NCBI RefSeq assembly: GCF_002288925.2
Contig: NW_022098001.1
Location: 15,624,181 to 15,688,180, forward strand
DNA length: 64,000 bases
DNA from: Delphinapterus leucas
Lineage: Eukaryota; Chordata; Mammalia; Artiodactyla; Monodontidae
Direction of reading: 5' to 3'
Shown: in pieces, positions 44,104-56,549 of the stretch
Position numbering within the stretch: position 1 is the first letter of the stretch
How the letters are laid out: each line of letters opens with the position of its first letter
Notes under the pieces: model-generated
What the model was told of the DNA's origin: nothing
Database searches by the model: none
The model's input: the letters and a program-made list of their open reading frames with translations, nothing else
Translations under genes and position numbers: made by a program

Positions 44104-45027
44104 TGGAGAAGAGCAGATTATCCCTACAAGTCAGTGGACTGATAAATCATTTCAATGTTAATCAGTTAATTAGAAGGCAGGCATGAATACCTCAGCCCCT
44201 ACTAATGTTAAAGTGGCATCATGTCAGAGAACAGAAGACAGTAGGAAAGCAGAAACCCTCCTCTCCCCCCATTTAATACATAGATCCCCTGGAAGGTCCA
44301 GACTACAAGGTCATTCTCATCCCTGGAAGTAGGCTGTAGGTGGAATCCAAGATAGCAGAAAAAGCAAGACCCAGGAAGTGGTGCTTTGGAAAGCAGCAGG
44401 AAGGGAAGAGCCAGCATTTAGCGGTGGAGAAATCACTGGGCAAGGGGAAGGAGGCTGGATCAGAGGGTGGCTATGAGTCCTCTTGGCCATGTTTCTCAAA
44501 TTGGGGACTTTGGGAGATCAGATATGCTGGTCATTTTGTTTACTGAGAGTCCTTAATACTTTGGTGGTTATGTACAGTTTAGCCTGCTAATGATTTCCAT
44601 GCCTCTCGGCAGCTTCGGCCTGAATCATCTTTATTCCTTAGGAGGAAGGAAAGTCCAAGTCCATGATTTGATTCTGTTCAGAAACTATAACCCTCAGGCC
44701 CAGGCACAGGACTTGGGCTGCCCTATTTATCCCTGCTGGCAAGTCACAAGCTCTGGGTTAGGGAGATACATGATCTTAAATGTTAGCAGAGTCAGATGTG
44801 CTCAGTGGAAACAGTCTGGCTAACCCAAAGCACATTCTCAGCCCTCTCCGCGGTTCTCCAGAAATCATGTCTGGTGGGATTTCTGCAACAGATCTGATAG
44901 TTGCTGCTTGGAGAACTTGTAAGCTGTTTGTGAATTCACAGCGAATGGCCCTCCTAATTCCAGACACAAATTCCCAATGACACTAAGAGACTGGAAATAC
45001 AGAAAATGCATTGAAAGCTTACTTGTG

Positions 45028-45030
<3 letters not shown>
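44104..45030. other. No gene recognised
   Basis: Unique-looking sequence. Short frames at 44208-44546 overlap on both strands and have no recognisable domain. Confidence 0.45.

Positions 45031-45124
<94 letters not shown>
45031..45124 (+). repeat. (TG)n(GA)n compound microsatellite
   Basis: (TG)16 at 45031-45062 passes into (GA)n with GACA interruptions to 45124. The Ser/Leu-rich and His/Thr-rich frames opposite are artefacts. Confidence 0.97.
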
Positions 45125-45125
<1 letters not shown>

Positions 45126-46289
45126 AGCAAGGAGAGTGTGTTATATGAAAATAATTTAGATTGGTAGAGGCTGGACAATCTCTAAATGGAATATTTTGCA
45201 TAGATGGCTACGTTGGGAAGGAAGTCAGACTGGAATGACAAGTTCTAATGATTTTCCTAACACAGAACATAACTTAACCTCACAAGACATTCTACCAAAG
45301 CATAGCATGCTCTACTAAAAGGTCAGTGTATAACTTCTGGTAATTGAGAGAAACAGGATAGGCAGACATAAGACATAGGAGAGTTGATAAAACTTACCAG
45401 AACTTACAGATTGGTTTTATTTTGTGTTATAGCACATCAGGTAAACTTTTTTGGTAGATGATCAGATTATTTTTTAAGAACTTTTCCTTTTTGAAGCACC
45501 AATGACTTCTTGTGTTTTTTATTTACTCAATACATGTTTCTTAGATTCTGACTCTATCCCAGGTACCACACACACTCTACTTTCATGTGTATGAGTATGC
45601 CCATGTGTGTGTGTGGTGCACATGGTCATTTGTAGAATTAGGAGAATAGATAGGAACTGGCTATTTTAATATCTTTTGCAGGTTTGCTGCTTGTTGGCTA
45701 AGCAATGATTCCAAAAGAGCAGAGGAAAAATAATATTTCTGCCTAATGATTGTGTGACTTATCATCTATTGGTCAGTTTTCTGCTGTTAGCTTATCTCTG
45801 GAAACACCTTCTTAGGATGGGCAGATGCATGCAAATAATCGCGTGGACAAGTATATCATTGCTTCTTTGTAGACTATATAGTGTTTGAAGAGACATCTTA
45901 ATTTTTAGAGTGAGTCTAGAGAATTGAAATTGTGAGGGTCAGCTCTTAGATGAGTGATGTTGGTAAGTTAATTTTAGAGAGCTAGAACTTGGGTTTACTG
46001 GTAGAACATCTCTTCCCAGCCTGTGTTACTTGAAGAAGACATTAGAGGCCTTCAGAAGGGTGTTATCTCTTTCAGATGGCAGGTTAGCTGTGAACATATT
46101 TATCTAGTATTAACTTAATGACATCTAAATAGAAACTTAATGACCTGAAAGAGTTAAAGTAACTCCTCCTATTGGTCAATCAACTGACCTGTTACACACA
46201 GACCAACACTGAGTCAGTAGAACAAAATCCAGTAAAAAAGGACAAGAACAACAAATAAGGAAAACATCATTTGTTTGTCTTAATACTTG
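45125..46289. other. No gene recognised
   Basis: A/T-rich unique-looking sequence with no supported feature. Confidence 0.45.
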
Positions 46290-46560
46290 TTCTGGTTATC
46301 TAGTATTATGTACCAACCATCTCTAAATGTAGTGGTCCAAGATAATTTATTATTCTCTTTCATGGTTCTGTGGTGACAGGGCTCAGTTGGATGCTTGACT
46401 TTCTCCCATCTGAAGGCTTGACCAGTCTGACTCACTCACATGGCTGGCGTGACAGTGGCTATTGACTGGGAGTTTAGCTTGGATTGTGGACTGAAGCATC
46501 TACACATGTTCTAGTGGCTTCTCCATGTGGGGTGATGTTGTTATGGTCACCTGTAGAAAA
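46290..46560 (+). mobile_element. Unclassified ancient interspersed repeat
   Basis: 'gttctggttatctagtattatgtaccaaccatctctaaatgtagtgg', 'attctctttcatggttctgtggtgacagggctcagttgg' and 'gcttctccatgtgg' resemble a common mammal-wide element that reads 'ctattgctg..taacaaattaccccaaa.cttagtggct'. Family not named with confidence. Confidence 0.4.
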
Positions 46561-46689
46561 TACAATTTGTCATTACACTTATCACTTGATACTCATATTA
46601 TTTCATATATATGATCACACTGTCATTGTTAAGACATTTTTGGAAAAAGGATGATAGTAAGAAGATACAATCCAGCGAAACACAAGCAG

Positions 46690-47115
46690 AATGGTGGAGT
46701 GCTCTGACATCATGCTCACTTGGTTTTGAATCCTGATTCACTCCTCTAAGACCTGTGGGACATTGGTCAAGACCCGCAACATAATTTGTGGGATCCAGTG
46801 CAAAAATGAGATATTTTTCAAAACTTCAGTATTTGAAGATAGTAGCATTAGATCAATAACCAAGCATGGAGTCCTTTTCAGTGCAAGACCCCGCGTGACT
46901 GCACAGGTTAAACATCTCTGAGGTACCTCTGGTCATAGTACATAATGCCTCTGAGCGTCAATCATATCTTCAAATTGGGAATAATACTATCTACCTTGCA
47001 GGGTGTTTGTGAAGAAAACTTGAGATGATGCTATGTGGCAGTGTTTATTAAGGTTATCAATGTGCTTATCAAGCTTATTGAGCCCACATTAGGTGCTTAA
47101 TAAATAATAATATTG
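46690..47115 (+). mobile_element. MIR SINE, interrupted
   Basis: The head 'gctctgacatcatgctcacttggttttgaatcctgattcactcc' lies at 46699-46760. The tail 'cttcaaattgggaataatactatctaccttgcagggtgtttgtgaag' and 'ttaggtgcttaataaataataatatt' lies at 46960-47115. About 200 bp between them is unassigned. Confidence 0.5.
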
Positions 47116-48717
47116 AAAGATAATAGCAGTAAATTGAATTTATAAATGGGAATTTATTTGGGGAACTTGCCATATTAATAATTTTTTTTGGTAGGGGGAA
47201 CCATTTTGCTAAGTGATCTTACTTTTGGTCTTGATTTTTCAAGTTAATAGGCCACTATTAATTTCCTGTTCAAAGAAATAAAAACTTGGTTGCAGGCCAC
47301 AAGTATGCCATGAATATATCTCTGGGTAGAAAATGTATGAATTTTAGAGAAATGCTTGACTCACATGCTTAGCCATTCACCATATAATATTTGCAACCGT
47401 AAAAATGTCTGCTGTGATGCTTTCAAACGAGTAGAATTTCTTTTTCATGGAATACCATAGACGAGCAAGGTTCCAGGTTCTCAAATCTAGATACTGTAGT
47501 TAAAATTCAGTTATTGAAAAGAATGTTTTATACCATAAACATAATTATATACTTCTTTTTAATATTTAACAGGTGAAATGATTTAAGTTCAAATCTCATT
47601 TTCAAATCCTAAAGACACCTTTGAGAAGAGACAACAATAAGAACTTTTAAATCCTAAAGGACATGTAAGAAAGTTATGAGTTAATGAAAACAGGACCATT
47701 CATTTTCTTAAAAAAAATTCCTTTGACGTATTTTCTTACCTGGAGAATAGAATTGTTGAGGGGTCATGTAGTTTGAAGGTAAGATATGTTACACCTCCAT
47801 TTTTCTGGTTAGTTATCAAGATAATGTTTCAGAAAAATGACTGAAAAATCTAATGTTTTATTCAAATTTAGTTGTTAGAGATAGAAGGGGATAACCCTAT
47901 GAAGCAATTATATTTTCTTTCTTTTCATTGCAAAGTTGTTCTCTCTCTCCTCCTCTCTTCCCTACCCACCCCATACCCCCATAATTTAGTTTCTAAATTA
48001 TCTCCAGAGTAACAGTAACAGATGTTTCTGTGGCAATATCATTCTTAATTTGTTATGGTACTGTCAAAATCTGGTTAAGAATCCACATATCAGTCTTCTG
48101 TCTTCTGCTCAGGAAGGCCCAAAGGAAAAATACCTTCATGAAGTGAATTGTGAGTGTTTTGAAGGAATTTCCTACCCAGTTCATGGAGAATTGGATCCTC
48201 CTAGTAAAATGCCCAACATCCCATGGGCACTAACCCTGTAGATTCTGGGTAGACAAGGACATGCTGCCCCCATGCAGGGTCAGGGCCTGTATGACCAGCT
48301 CTATCCTTTAAAGGGTTGACTAAAATCTGAACCAAGGCAAACCAAAGGGCATAACAATGTTCTGGTCTTTATCAAAAAAGATTTCCTGTGTCCTTCTGTG
48401 TCACTTCAGAGCCTGGGTTGTCCACTGATGCTGCCTGGGACCTCAAAGTCTGTCTTCCGTTTAGTGGTCCCTCATTCTGTTGCCTGCTTTCACTTGAGCT
48501 CTGCCAGCGGTATTTGCCCTCTCATGCTGGCCCTGCCTGTATCCTCATACCTGTGGACATCATACCCAAATTTGCCCCACATACCCAGCAGTCTTTGCCT
48601 CCCGCCAGATCCTACTGACCTGACCTCCCTCCACTGCAGCAACACTTCATCATTTTTCCACTGACTAATGAGAACTTTCAATTTCCATATATACTGATCC
48701 AGTAGATTCCTCTAGGG
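47116..48717. other. No gene recognised
   Basis: A/T-rich to 48000 with a pyrimidine-rich tract at 47939-47985. The part 48380-48660 is more balanced and may hold an L2 relic. No coding signal. Confidence 0.4.
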
Positions 48718-48878
48718 ACCTGCTATGTGTTGTATTGTGTTCCTCACAAATTCATTTAAATCCGCATTTAAATCCGAATCCCTGGGGCATTAGAATATGA
48801 CCTTATTTGGAGAAAAGTTCTTTGTAGAGATAATCAAGTTAGAATGAGGTTATTAGGGTGGGCTGTAATCCAATAAGA
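48718..48878 (+). mobile_element. MLT1-like LTR, truncated by assembly gap
   Basis: 'gtgttgtattgtgttcctcacaaattcat', 'cctggggcattagaatatgaccttatttgg' and 'gataatcaagttagaatgaggttattagggtgggctgtaatccaa' match the 5' half of an MLT1-type LTR. The rest would fall in the gap. It contains a perfect 12-bp tandem duplication CATTTAAATCCG (48753-48776). Confidence 0.72.
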
Positions 48879-49278
48879 NNNNNNNNNNNNNNNNNNNNNN
48901 NNNNNNNNNNNNNNNNNNNNNNNNNNNNNNNNNNNNNNNNNNNNNNNNNNNNNNNNNNNNNNNNNNNNNNNNNNNNNNNNNNNNNNNNNNNNNNNNNNNN
49001 NNNNNNNNNNNNNNNNNNNNNNNNNNNNNNNNNNNNNNNNNNNNNNNNNNNNNNNNNNNNNNNNNNNNNNNNNNNNNNNNNNNNNNNNNNNNNNNNNNNN
49101 NNNNNNNNNNNNNNNNNNNNNNNNNNNNNNNNNNNNNNNNNNNNNNNNNNNNNNNNNNNNNNNNNNNNNNNNNNNNNNNNNNNNNNNNNNNNNNNNNNNN
49201 NNNNNNNNNNNNNNNNNNNNNNNNNNNNNNNNNNNNNNNNNNNNNNNNNNNNNNNNNNNNNNNNNNNNNNNNNNNNNN
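48879..49278. other. Assembly gap, 400 N
   Basis: Exactly 400 undetermined bases. The length may be nominal. Open frames reported across it are artefacts. Confidence 1.
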
Positions 49279-49331
49279 TGTCCCCTGCATCGGCAGGCAG
49301 ACTCTCAACCACTGCGCCACCGGGGAAGCCC
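49279..49331 (-). mobile_element. CHR-type SINE, 5' portion only
   Basis: The minus strand begins 'gggcttccccggtggcgcag' and continues through 'tctgcctgccgatgcagggg' to the gap edge. The remainder of the SINE must lie in the unsequenced bases. Confidence 0.88.
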
Positions 49332-50779
49332 GAGACTCTTATTTCTGAAAGAGTTCCTGGGCTGATGTCCACATCTCTAGTTGTGTCCAGCCTGGTCTTT
49401 CCTTTGAGTAGACAGCATCCAGTCAATGTCTTCAGACCATCCTTTCCTCCCTTCACTGGCTTCCTCCTAACTGGAGAGAGTGAAAGCAAGTCAGCCCTCA
49501 AATCCTCTACAGTGAGGAGTTGCCAGTGTCTGGCTCTGCTGCTTCATCACTAGGGTGACAGTGTGGCCAGTCATGCCATCAGGGCCACAAATCAAATGTT
49601 GCAGTCAGATACAATATTTTTTCCTATGCCCTACCTATGAACAAGTGCCATCCTGACTCTCCATCAGGAGTCAAGCCATAATGACTTCTGATGGCAGGTG
49701 GCAGGACTACATCACATCTTGACATTAGCTTTTAGCTACTTTTTTTTTTATAGCTGCCAGTGTGCTCATATACCTGTCTGTCATCACAATCAGACAGGTC
49801 TTAATGTCTCTGCACTATGGAGGAGGACCTCGGCTCCCTTCCAGCCCGTTTATTATGTTCCCAGCATAGCATTTTATCACACATTCCTCATGCATAGCCT
49901 CCTCTCCACCACCACAGAAATCTTCCAAGTTGGCAGCTTTAGTGTCTACTGCCATTAATCTTCACTAGGCTGGGATCACGGGGCAAAGCATGATTTATTG
50001 CAATTACCTGTTATAGTGCAGAGCTCAGGTGAGCTGGGCTAACATGCATTTACTGGGCTCCCTACCATTCTCCCACAGACAAGAAGTACAACGTGACTGC
50101 TTTGTTTCTATGTATATCTTCTTGCATTTAGCTCATCAAATGTTAGTTAATTAACAGAGAAGTGAGGAAATAGATTTAGATAGTAGTAAGGTTATGTATA
50201 GACACAGTGAAGCCTGGCTGATCAAAGGCAGAACTGACACTGACATTTGATAGTCCATTTAATTTCTTTGTTGTTTCTGCATTTTAAGAAACATCCAAAG
50301 GAAATTCGAAATTGCACTTACCTGCCACTTTCCACACCATCCGTTCCAGGTGATTAAAACCAATCTGCATATAGTGTGTTTCATTTCCAATTTCTCACTC
50401 CTTAGGATGGCAGGGAGTGCATGAAGTGGGGATAATGTGTGCTTAGGTTCTGCTGGTGAGGGAGGAGAGGGGGTGGGGGTGGAATAACAGGGGAGAAGAA
50501 CGTTCTATGAAAAGCTCTTTGCAGCAGAAAAAAATGTGTTCCTAAAAATGGCCCATTGTTTCCCCATTACCAGCTCTGATGGGAGCTCCTTGTCTGCTCT
50601 AAGTAAAAATACTGAAATACTCTCATGTCCCTAACCTGATGAAGAAGTGACAGTTTTCAGGATAGATTACAAAGCATTTTTTAGCTATTGTATCTGGAAT
50701 CTGATTCATTCGCAGTTGGATATAATCTGTAGGAGACACAATTTGGTGCCCATATGATGGACAAAACTCATTTGTTTCC
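49332..50779. other. No gene recognised
   Basis: Unique-looking sequence. A T-run is at 49741 and a G-rich tract at 50460-50482. No supported feature. Confidence 0.45.
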
Positions 50780-51170
50780 TACAGGAGAGGGTTTGAACTA
50801 AATGATCCCTCGCCCTCTCTCCCTTCATCCTTTCCCTCCCCTCTCCCCCTCTCTCTGATGAAGTCAGCTGCCATGTTGTGAGCTGCCCTATGGAGAGACC
50901 CACATGGCAAGGAACTGAGAGTGGCTTTGGCCAGCAGCCAGGCAGGAGCCGAGGCCCTCTGACCAAAATCCTGTGAGAAGCTAAATCTTGCCCACCATGT
51001 GAGCTCAGAGGCAAACGCTTCTCCAGTTGAGCCTTGAGATGCCTGCAGCCCAGATAGCACATTGATCAAAGCATGGAAAAGAACCTGCACTAGAGCAACC
51101 AGCTAAGCCTTCCCCAGATTCCCGACTCTAGGAAACTGTGAGATGATGTGTTGTTTTAAACCATTACATT
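50780..51170 (+). mobile_element. MaLR/MLT1-like LTR, left part
   Basis: 'tcagctgccatgttgtgagctgccctatggagagacccacatggcaaggaactgag', 'ttgagccttgagatgcctgcag', 'ccagctaagcc' and 'gaaactgtgagatgatg' are ordered as in MaLR-type LTRs. The LTR is split by L1 e. Its 3' end continues at 58779 with 'ttggggccttttgttac' and 'gataactaatac'. Confidence 0.75.
51157..51170 (+). repeat. Target-site duplication of L1 e, left copy
   Basis: TAAACCATTACATT, identical to 58765-58778. Removing 51171-58778 restores a continuous LTR 3' end. Confidence 0.92.
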
Positions 51171-51553
51171 ATGTTAAATTTATTTTTTTAATATCTTTAT
51201 CAGAGTATAATTGCTTTACATTGTTGTGTTACTTTCTGCTGTATAACAAAGTGAATCAGCTCTATGTATACATATATCCTCATATACCCTCCCTCTTGCC
51301 TCTCCCTCCCACCCTCCTGATCCCACCCCTCTAAGTGGTCAGAAAGCACCGAGCTGATCTCCTCATGCGGTGCAGCTGCTTCCCACTAGCTATCTATTTT
51401 ACGTTTGGTAGTATATATAGGTCCATGCTACTCTCTCACTTTGTCCCAGCTTACACTTCCCCCTCCCCATGTACTCAAGTCCATTCTCTACATCTGCGTC
51501 TTTATTCCTGTCCTGCCCCTATGTTCTTCAGAACCTTCTTTTTTTTTTTTTTT

Positions 51554-54500
51554 GATTCCATATATATGTGTTTTAGCATACAGTATTTGTTTTTCTCTTT
51601 CTGACTTACTTCGCTCTGTATGACAGACTCGAGGTCCATCCACCTCACTACAAATGACTCAGTTTTGTTTCTTTTTATGGCTGAGTAATATTCCATTGTA
51701 TACATGTGCCATATCTTCTTTATCCATTCATCTGTCTATGGACACTTAGGTTGCTTCCATGTCCTGGCTATTGTAAATAGTGCTGCAATGAACATTGGGG
51801 TACATGTCTGAGTTTGAATTATGGTTTTCTCAGGGTATATGCCCAGTAGTGAGATTGCTGGGTCAATGGTAGTTCTATTTTTAGTTTTTTAAGGAACCTC
51901 CATACTGTTCTCCATAGTGGCTCTATCAATTTATATTCCCATCAACAGAGCAAGAGGGTTCCCTTGTCTCCACACCCTCTCCAGAATTTATTGTTTCATG
52001 ATTTTTTGATGATGGCCATTCGGACCTGTGTGAGGTGATACCTCATTGTAGTTTTGATTGGCATTTCTCTAATGATCAGTAATGTTGAGCATCCTTTCAT
52101 GTGTTTGTTGGCAATCTGTATATCTTCTTTGGAGAACTGTCTGTCTATTTAGGTCTTCTGCCCATTTTTGGATTGGTTTGTTTGTTTTTTTGACATTGAG
52201 CTGCTTGAGCTGTTTGTATATTTGGAGATTAATCCTTTGTCAATTGCTTCATCTGCAAATATTTTCTCCCATTCTGAGGGTAGTCTTTTCATCTTGTGTA
52301 TGGTTTCCTTTGCTGTGCAAAAGCTTTTATGTCTCATTAGGTCCCATTTGTTTATTTTTGTTTTTATTTCCATTTCTCTAGGAGGTGGGTCAAAAAGGAT
52401 CTTGAAGTGATTTATGTCATAGAGTGTTCTGCCTGTGTTTTCCTCTAAGAGTTTTACAGTGTCTGGCCTTACATTTAGATCTTTAATCCATTTTGAATTT
52501 ATTTTTGTTATGTTATTAGGGACTGTTCTAATTTCATTCTTTCACATGTAGTTGTCCAGTGTTCCCAGGACCACGTATTGAAGGAGCTGTCTTTCCTCCA
52601 TTGTATATTCTTGCCTCCTTTATCAAAGATAAGGTGATCCTATGTGCATGGGTTTATCTCTGGGCTTTCCATCCTGTTCCATTCATCTATATTTCTGTTT
52701 TTGTGCCAGTACCATACTGTCTTGATTATTGTAGCTTTGTAGTATAGTCTGAAGTCAGGGAGCCTGATTCCTCCAGCCCTGTTTTTCTTTCTCAAGATTC
52801 CTTTGGCTATTTGGGGTCTTTTGTGTTTCCATACAAATTGTGAAATTTTTTGCTCTATTTCTGTGAAAAATGCCATTGGTAATTTGATAGGGATTGCACT
52901 GAATCTGTAGATTGCTTTGGGTAGTATAGTCATTTCCACAATATTGATTCTTCTAGTCCAAGAACATGGTACACCTCTCCATCTGTTTATGTCGTCTTTA
53001 ATTTCTTTCATCAGTGCCTTATAGTTTTCTGCATACAGGTCTTTTGTCTCCTTAGGTAGGTTTATTCCTAGGTATTTTATTCTTTTTGTTTCAATCGTAA
53101 ATGGGAGCGTTTCCTTAATTTCTCTTTCAGATTTTTCATCACTAGTGTATAGTCATGCAAGAGATTTCTGTGCATTAATTTTGTATCCTACAGCATTATC
53201 CAATTCATTGATTAGCTCTAGTAGTTTCCTGGTAGCATCTTTAGAATTCTCTATGTATAGTATCATGTCGTCTGCAAACAGTGACAGTTTTATCTTTTCT
53301 TTTCCCACTTGGATTCCTTTTATTTCTTTTTCTTCTCTGATTTCTGTGGCTATAACTTCCAAAACTATGTTGAATAAGAGTGGTGAGAATGGGCAACCTT
53401 GTCTTGTTCCTGATCGTAGAGGAAATGGTTCCAGTTTTCACCACTGAGAATGATATTGGCTGTGGGTTTCTCATATATGGCCTTTATTATGTTGAGGTAA
53501 GTTCCCTCTATGCCTACTTTCTGGAGGGATTTTATGAAAAATGGGTGTTGAATTTTGTCAACAGTTTTTTCTGCATCTATTGAGATGATCATATGGTTTT
53601 TTTCCTTCAACTTGTTAATATGGTGTATCACACGGACTGATTTGTGTATATTGAAGAATCCTTGCATTCCTGGGATAAACCTCACTTGATCATTGTGTAT
53701 GATCCTTTTAATGTACTGTTGGATTCTCTTGGCTAGTAGTTTGTTGAGGATTTTTGCATGTATGTTCATCAGTGATACTGACCTGTAGTTTTCTTTCTTT
53801 GTGACATCTTTGTCTGGTTTTGGTATCAGGGTGATGGTGGCCTAATAGAATGAGTTTGGGAGTTCTCCTCCCTCTGCTATATTTTGGAAGTTTGAGAAGG
53901 ATAGGTGGTAGCTGTTCTGTAGATGTTTGATAGAATTCTCCTGTGAAGCCATCTGCTCCTAGGCTTTTGCTTGTTGGAATATTTTTAATCACAGTTTCAA
54001 TTTCATTGCTTGTGATTGGTCTGTTTATAGTTTCTATTTCTTCTTGGTTCAGTCTTGGAAGGTAGTGCATTTCTATGAATGTGTCCATTTCTTCCAGGTT
54101 GTCCATTTTATTGGCATATAGTTGCTTGTAGTACTCTCTCATGATTCTTTGTATTTCTACAGTGTCAGTTGTCACTTCTCCTTTTTCATTTCTATTTCTG
54201 TTGACTTGAGTCTTCTCCTTTTTTTTCTTGATGGGTCTGGCTAGTGGTTTATCAATTTTGTTTATCTTCTCGAAGAACCAGCTTTCAGTTTTATTGATGT
54301 TTTCTATTGTCCTTCATTTCTTTTTCATTTATTTCTGATCGGATCTTTATGATTTCTTTCCTTCTGCTAACTTTGGGCATTTTTTGTTCCTCTTTCTCTA
54401 ATTGCTTTAGGTGTAAGGTTAGGTTGTTTATTTGAGATGTTTGTTGTTTCTTGAGGTAGTATTGTATTGCTATAAACTTCCCTCTTAGAACTGCTTTTGC

Positions 54501-55601
54501 TGCATCCCATAGGTTTTGTGTTGTCATGTTTTCATTGTCGTTTGTTTCTAGGTTTGTTTTTTTTTGTGTGTGTGTGGTACGCAGGCCTCTCACTGTTGTG
54601 GCCTCTCCTGTTGTGGAGCACAGGCTCCAGACATGCCAGCTTAGAGGCCATGGCTCATGGGCCCAGCCACTCTGTGGCATGTGGGATCTTCCTGGACCAG
54701 GGCACGAACCCGTGTCTTCTGCATCGGCGGGCGGACTCTCAACCACTGCGCCAAAATGGAAGCCCTAGGTTTTTTTTTTTTTTAAATTCCTCTTTGACTT
54801 CTTCAGTGACCTTTTGGCTATTTAGTAGTGTATTGTTTAGCCTCCATGTGTTTGTATTTTTTACAGTGTTTTTCCTATAATTGATATCTAGTCTCATAGC
54901 GTTGTGTTCAGAAAAGATACTTGATATGATTTCAAGTTTCTTAAATTTACCAAGGCTTGATTTGTGACCCAAGATATGGTTTATTCTGGAGAATGTTCCA
55001 GGAGCATTTGAGAAGAAATTGTATTCTGTTATTTTTGGATGGAATGTGCTATAAATATCAATTAAGTCCATCTTGTTCAATGTGTCATTTAAAGCTTGTG
55101 TTTCCTTATTTATTTTCATTTTGGATGATCTGTCCATTGATGGAAGTGGGGTTTTAAAGTCCCCTAATATTATTGTGGTACTGTTGATTTCCCCTTTTAT
55201 GGCTCTTAGCATTTGCCGTGTGTATTGAGGTGCTCCTATATTGGGTGCATAAATATTGACAATTGTTATGTCTTCTTCTTGGATTGATCCCTTGATCATT
55301 ATGTAGTGTCCTCCTTTGTCTCTTGTATAGTCTTTATTTTAACGTCTATTTTGTCTGATATGAGAATTGCTACTCCAGCTGTCTTTTGATTTCCATTTGC
55401 ATGGAATATCTTTTTCCATCCCTCCCCTCACTTTCAGTCTGTATGTGTCCCTAGGTCTGAAGTGGGTCTCTTGTATACAGCGTATATACAGGTCTTGTTT
55501 TGGTATCCATTCAACCAGTCTATGTCTTTTGGTTGGAGTATTTAAGGTAATTTATTAATTACATTTAAGGTAATTATCAACATGTATGTTCCTTTTACCA
55601 T
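51554..55601 (-). pseudogene. L1 e ORF2, broken and split by a SINE
   Basis: ATG at 55601. Codon 33, a stop in c and d, would be Gln here ('IPKQDLYI'), but a short duplication near 55540-55580 disrupts the start region. Open pieces include the endonuclease segment (54739-55299 frame, 'EEDITIVNIYAPNIGAP') and RT segments ('[17 protein letters not shown]', 53708-54175 frame; '[13 protein letters not shown]', 53153-53362 frame). The C-terminal block 'YTMEYYSAIKRN' lies at about 51700. The nested SINE, frameshifts and stops inactivate it. Confidence 0.88.
54556..54764 (-). mobile_element. CHR-type SINE nested in L1 e ORF2
   Basis: The minus strand starts 'gggcttccattttggcgcag', keeps 'gggttcgtgccc' and the body 'ggctgggcccatgagccatgg', and ends with an A-rich/(CA)n tail. 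Flanked by CTAGGTTT at 54548-54555 and 54765-54772. It is more diverged than the copy at 24352. The nested order shows the insertion came after L1 e. Confidence 0.9.
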
Positions 55602-55659
55602 TTTCTTAATTGTTTTGGGTTTGTTACTATAGGTCTTTTCCTTCTCTTGTGTTTCCTGT

Positions 55660-56549
55660 CTATAGAAGTTCCTTTAGCATTGTTGTAAATGTGGTTTGGT
55701 GGTGCTGGATTATTTTTACTTTTATTTGTCTGTAAAGGTTTTAATTTCTCTGTCAAATCTGAATGAGATCACCACTGGGTAGAGTAATCTTGGTTGTAGG
55801 TTTTTCCGTTTCATCACTTTAAATATGTCTTGCCACTCCCTTCTGGCTTGCAGAGTTTCTGCTGAAAGATCAGCTGTTAACCTTATAGGGATTCCGTAGT
55901 ATATTATCTGTTGCTTTTCCCTTGCTGCTTTTAATATTTTTTTGTATTTAATTTTTGATAGTTTGATTAATATGTGTCTTGGTGTTTTACTGCTTGGATT
56001 TATCCTGTTTGGGACTCTCTGCACTTCCTGGACTTGATTGACTATTTCCTTTCCCATGTTAGGGAAGTTTACAACTATAGTCTCTTCAAATATTTTCTCA
56101 GTCCCTTTCTTTTTCTCTTCTTCTTCTAGGAGCCCTATAATTCATATGTTGGTGCATTTAACGTTGTCCCAGAGGTTTCTGAGAATGTTTTCAATTCTTT
56201 CATTCTTTTTTCTTTATTCTGCTCTGTGGTATTTATTTCCACTATTTTATGTTCCAGGTCACTTATCCATTCTTCAACCTCAGTTATTCTTCTCTTGATT
56301 TTTTTCTAGAGAATTTTTAATTTCACTTATTGTGTTGTTCATCATTGTTTGTTTGCTCTTTTGTTCTTCTATGTCCTTCTTAAATGTTTCTTGTATTTTC
56401 TTTATTCTATTTCCAGGATTTTGGATCATCTTTGCTATCATTACTCTGAATTCTGTTTCAGGTAGACTGCCTATTTCCTCTTCATTTGTTTGGTATGCTG
56501 GGTTTTTACCTTGCTCCTTTATCTGCCGCACATTTCTCTGTCTTCCCAT
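55660..56549 (-). pseudogene. L1 e ORF1, broken
   Basis: ATG at 56549 opens 'MGRQRNVRQIKEQGKN'. An 89-codon open piece covers the N-terminal and coiled-coil part ('IQETFKKDIEEQKSKQ'). A second piece (55722-56057) covers the C-terminal RNA-binding part, ending 'FDREIKTFTDK' at a premature stop. The expected stop TAG is at 55660-55662. The span is normal for ORF1. Confidence 0.87.

Noticed and set aside
44954..45201. Ser/Leu-rich and His/Thr-rich frames
   Set aside because: Translation of the (TG)n(GA)n microsatellite.
48839..49553. Frames of 155-231 codons
   Set aside because: They run through 400 N; the open frame is an artefact of undetermined bases.
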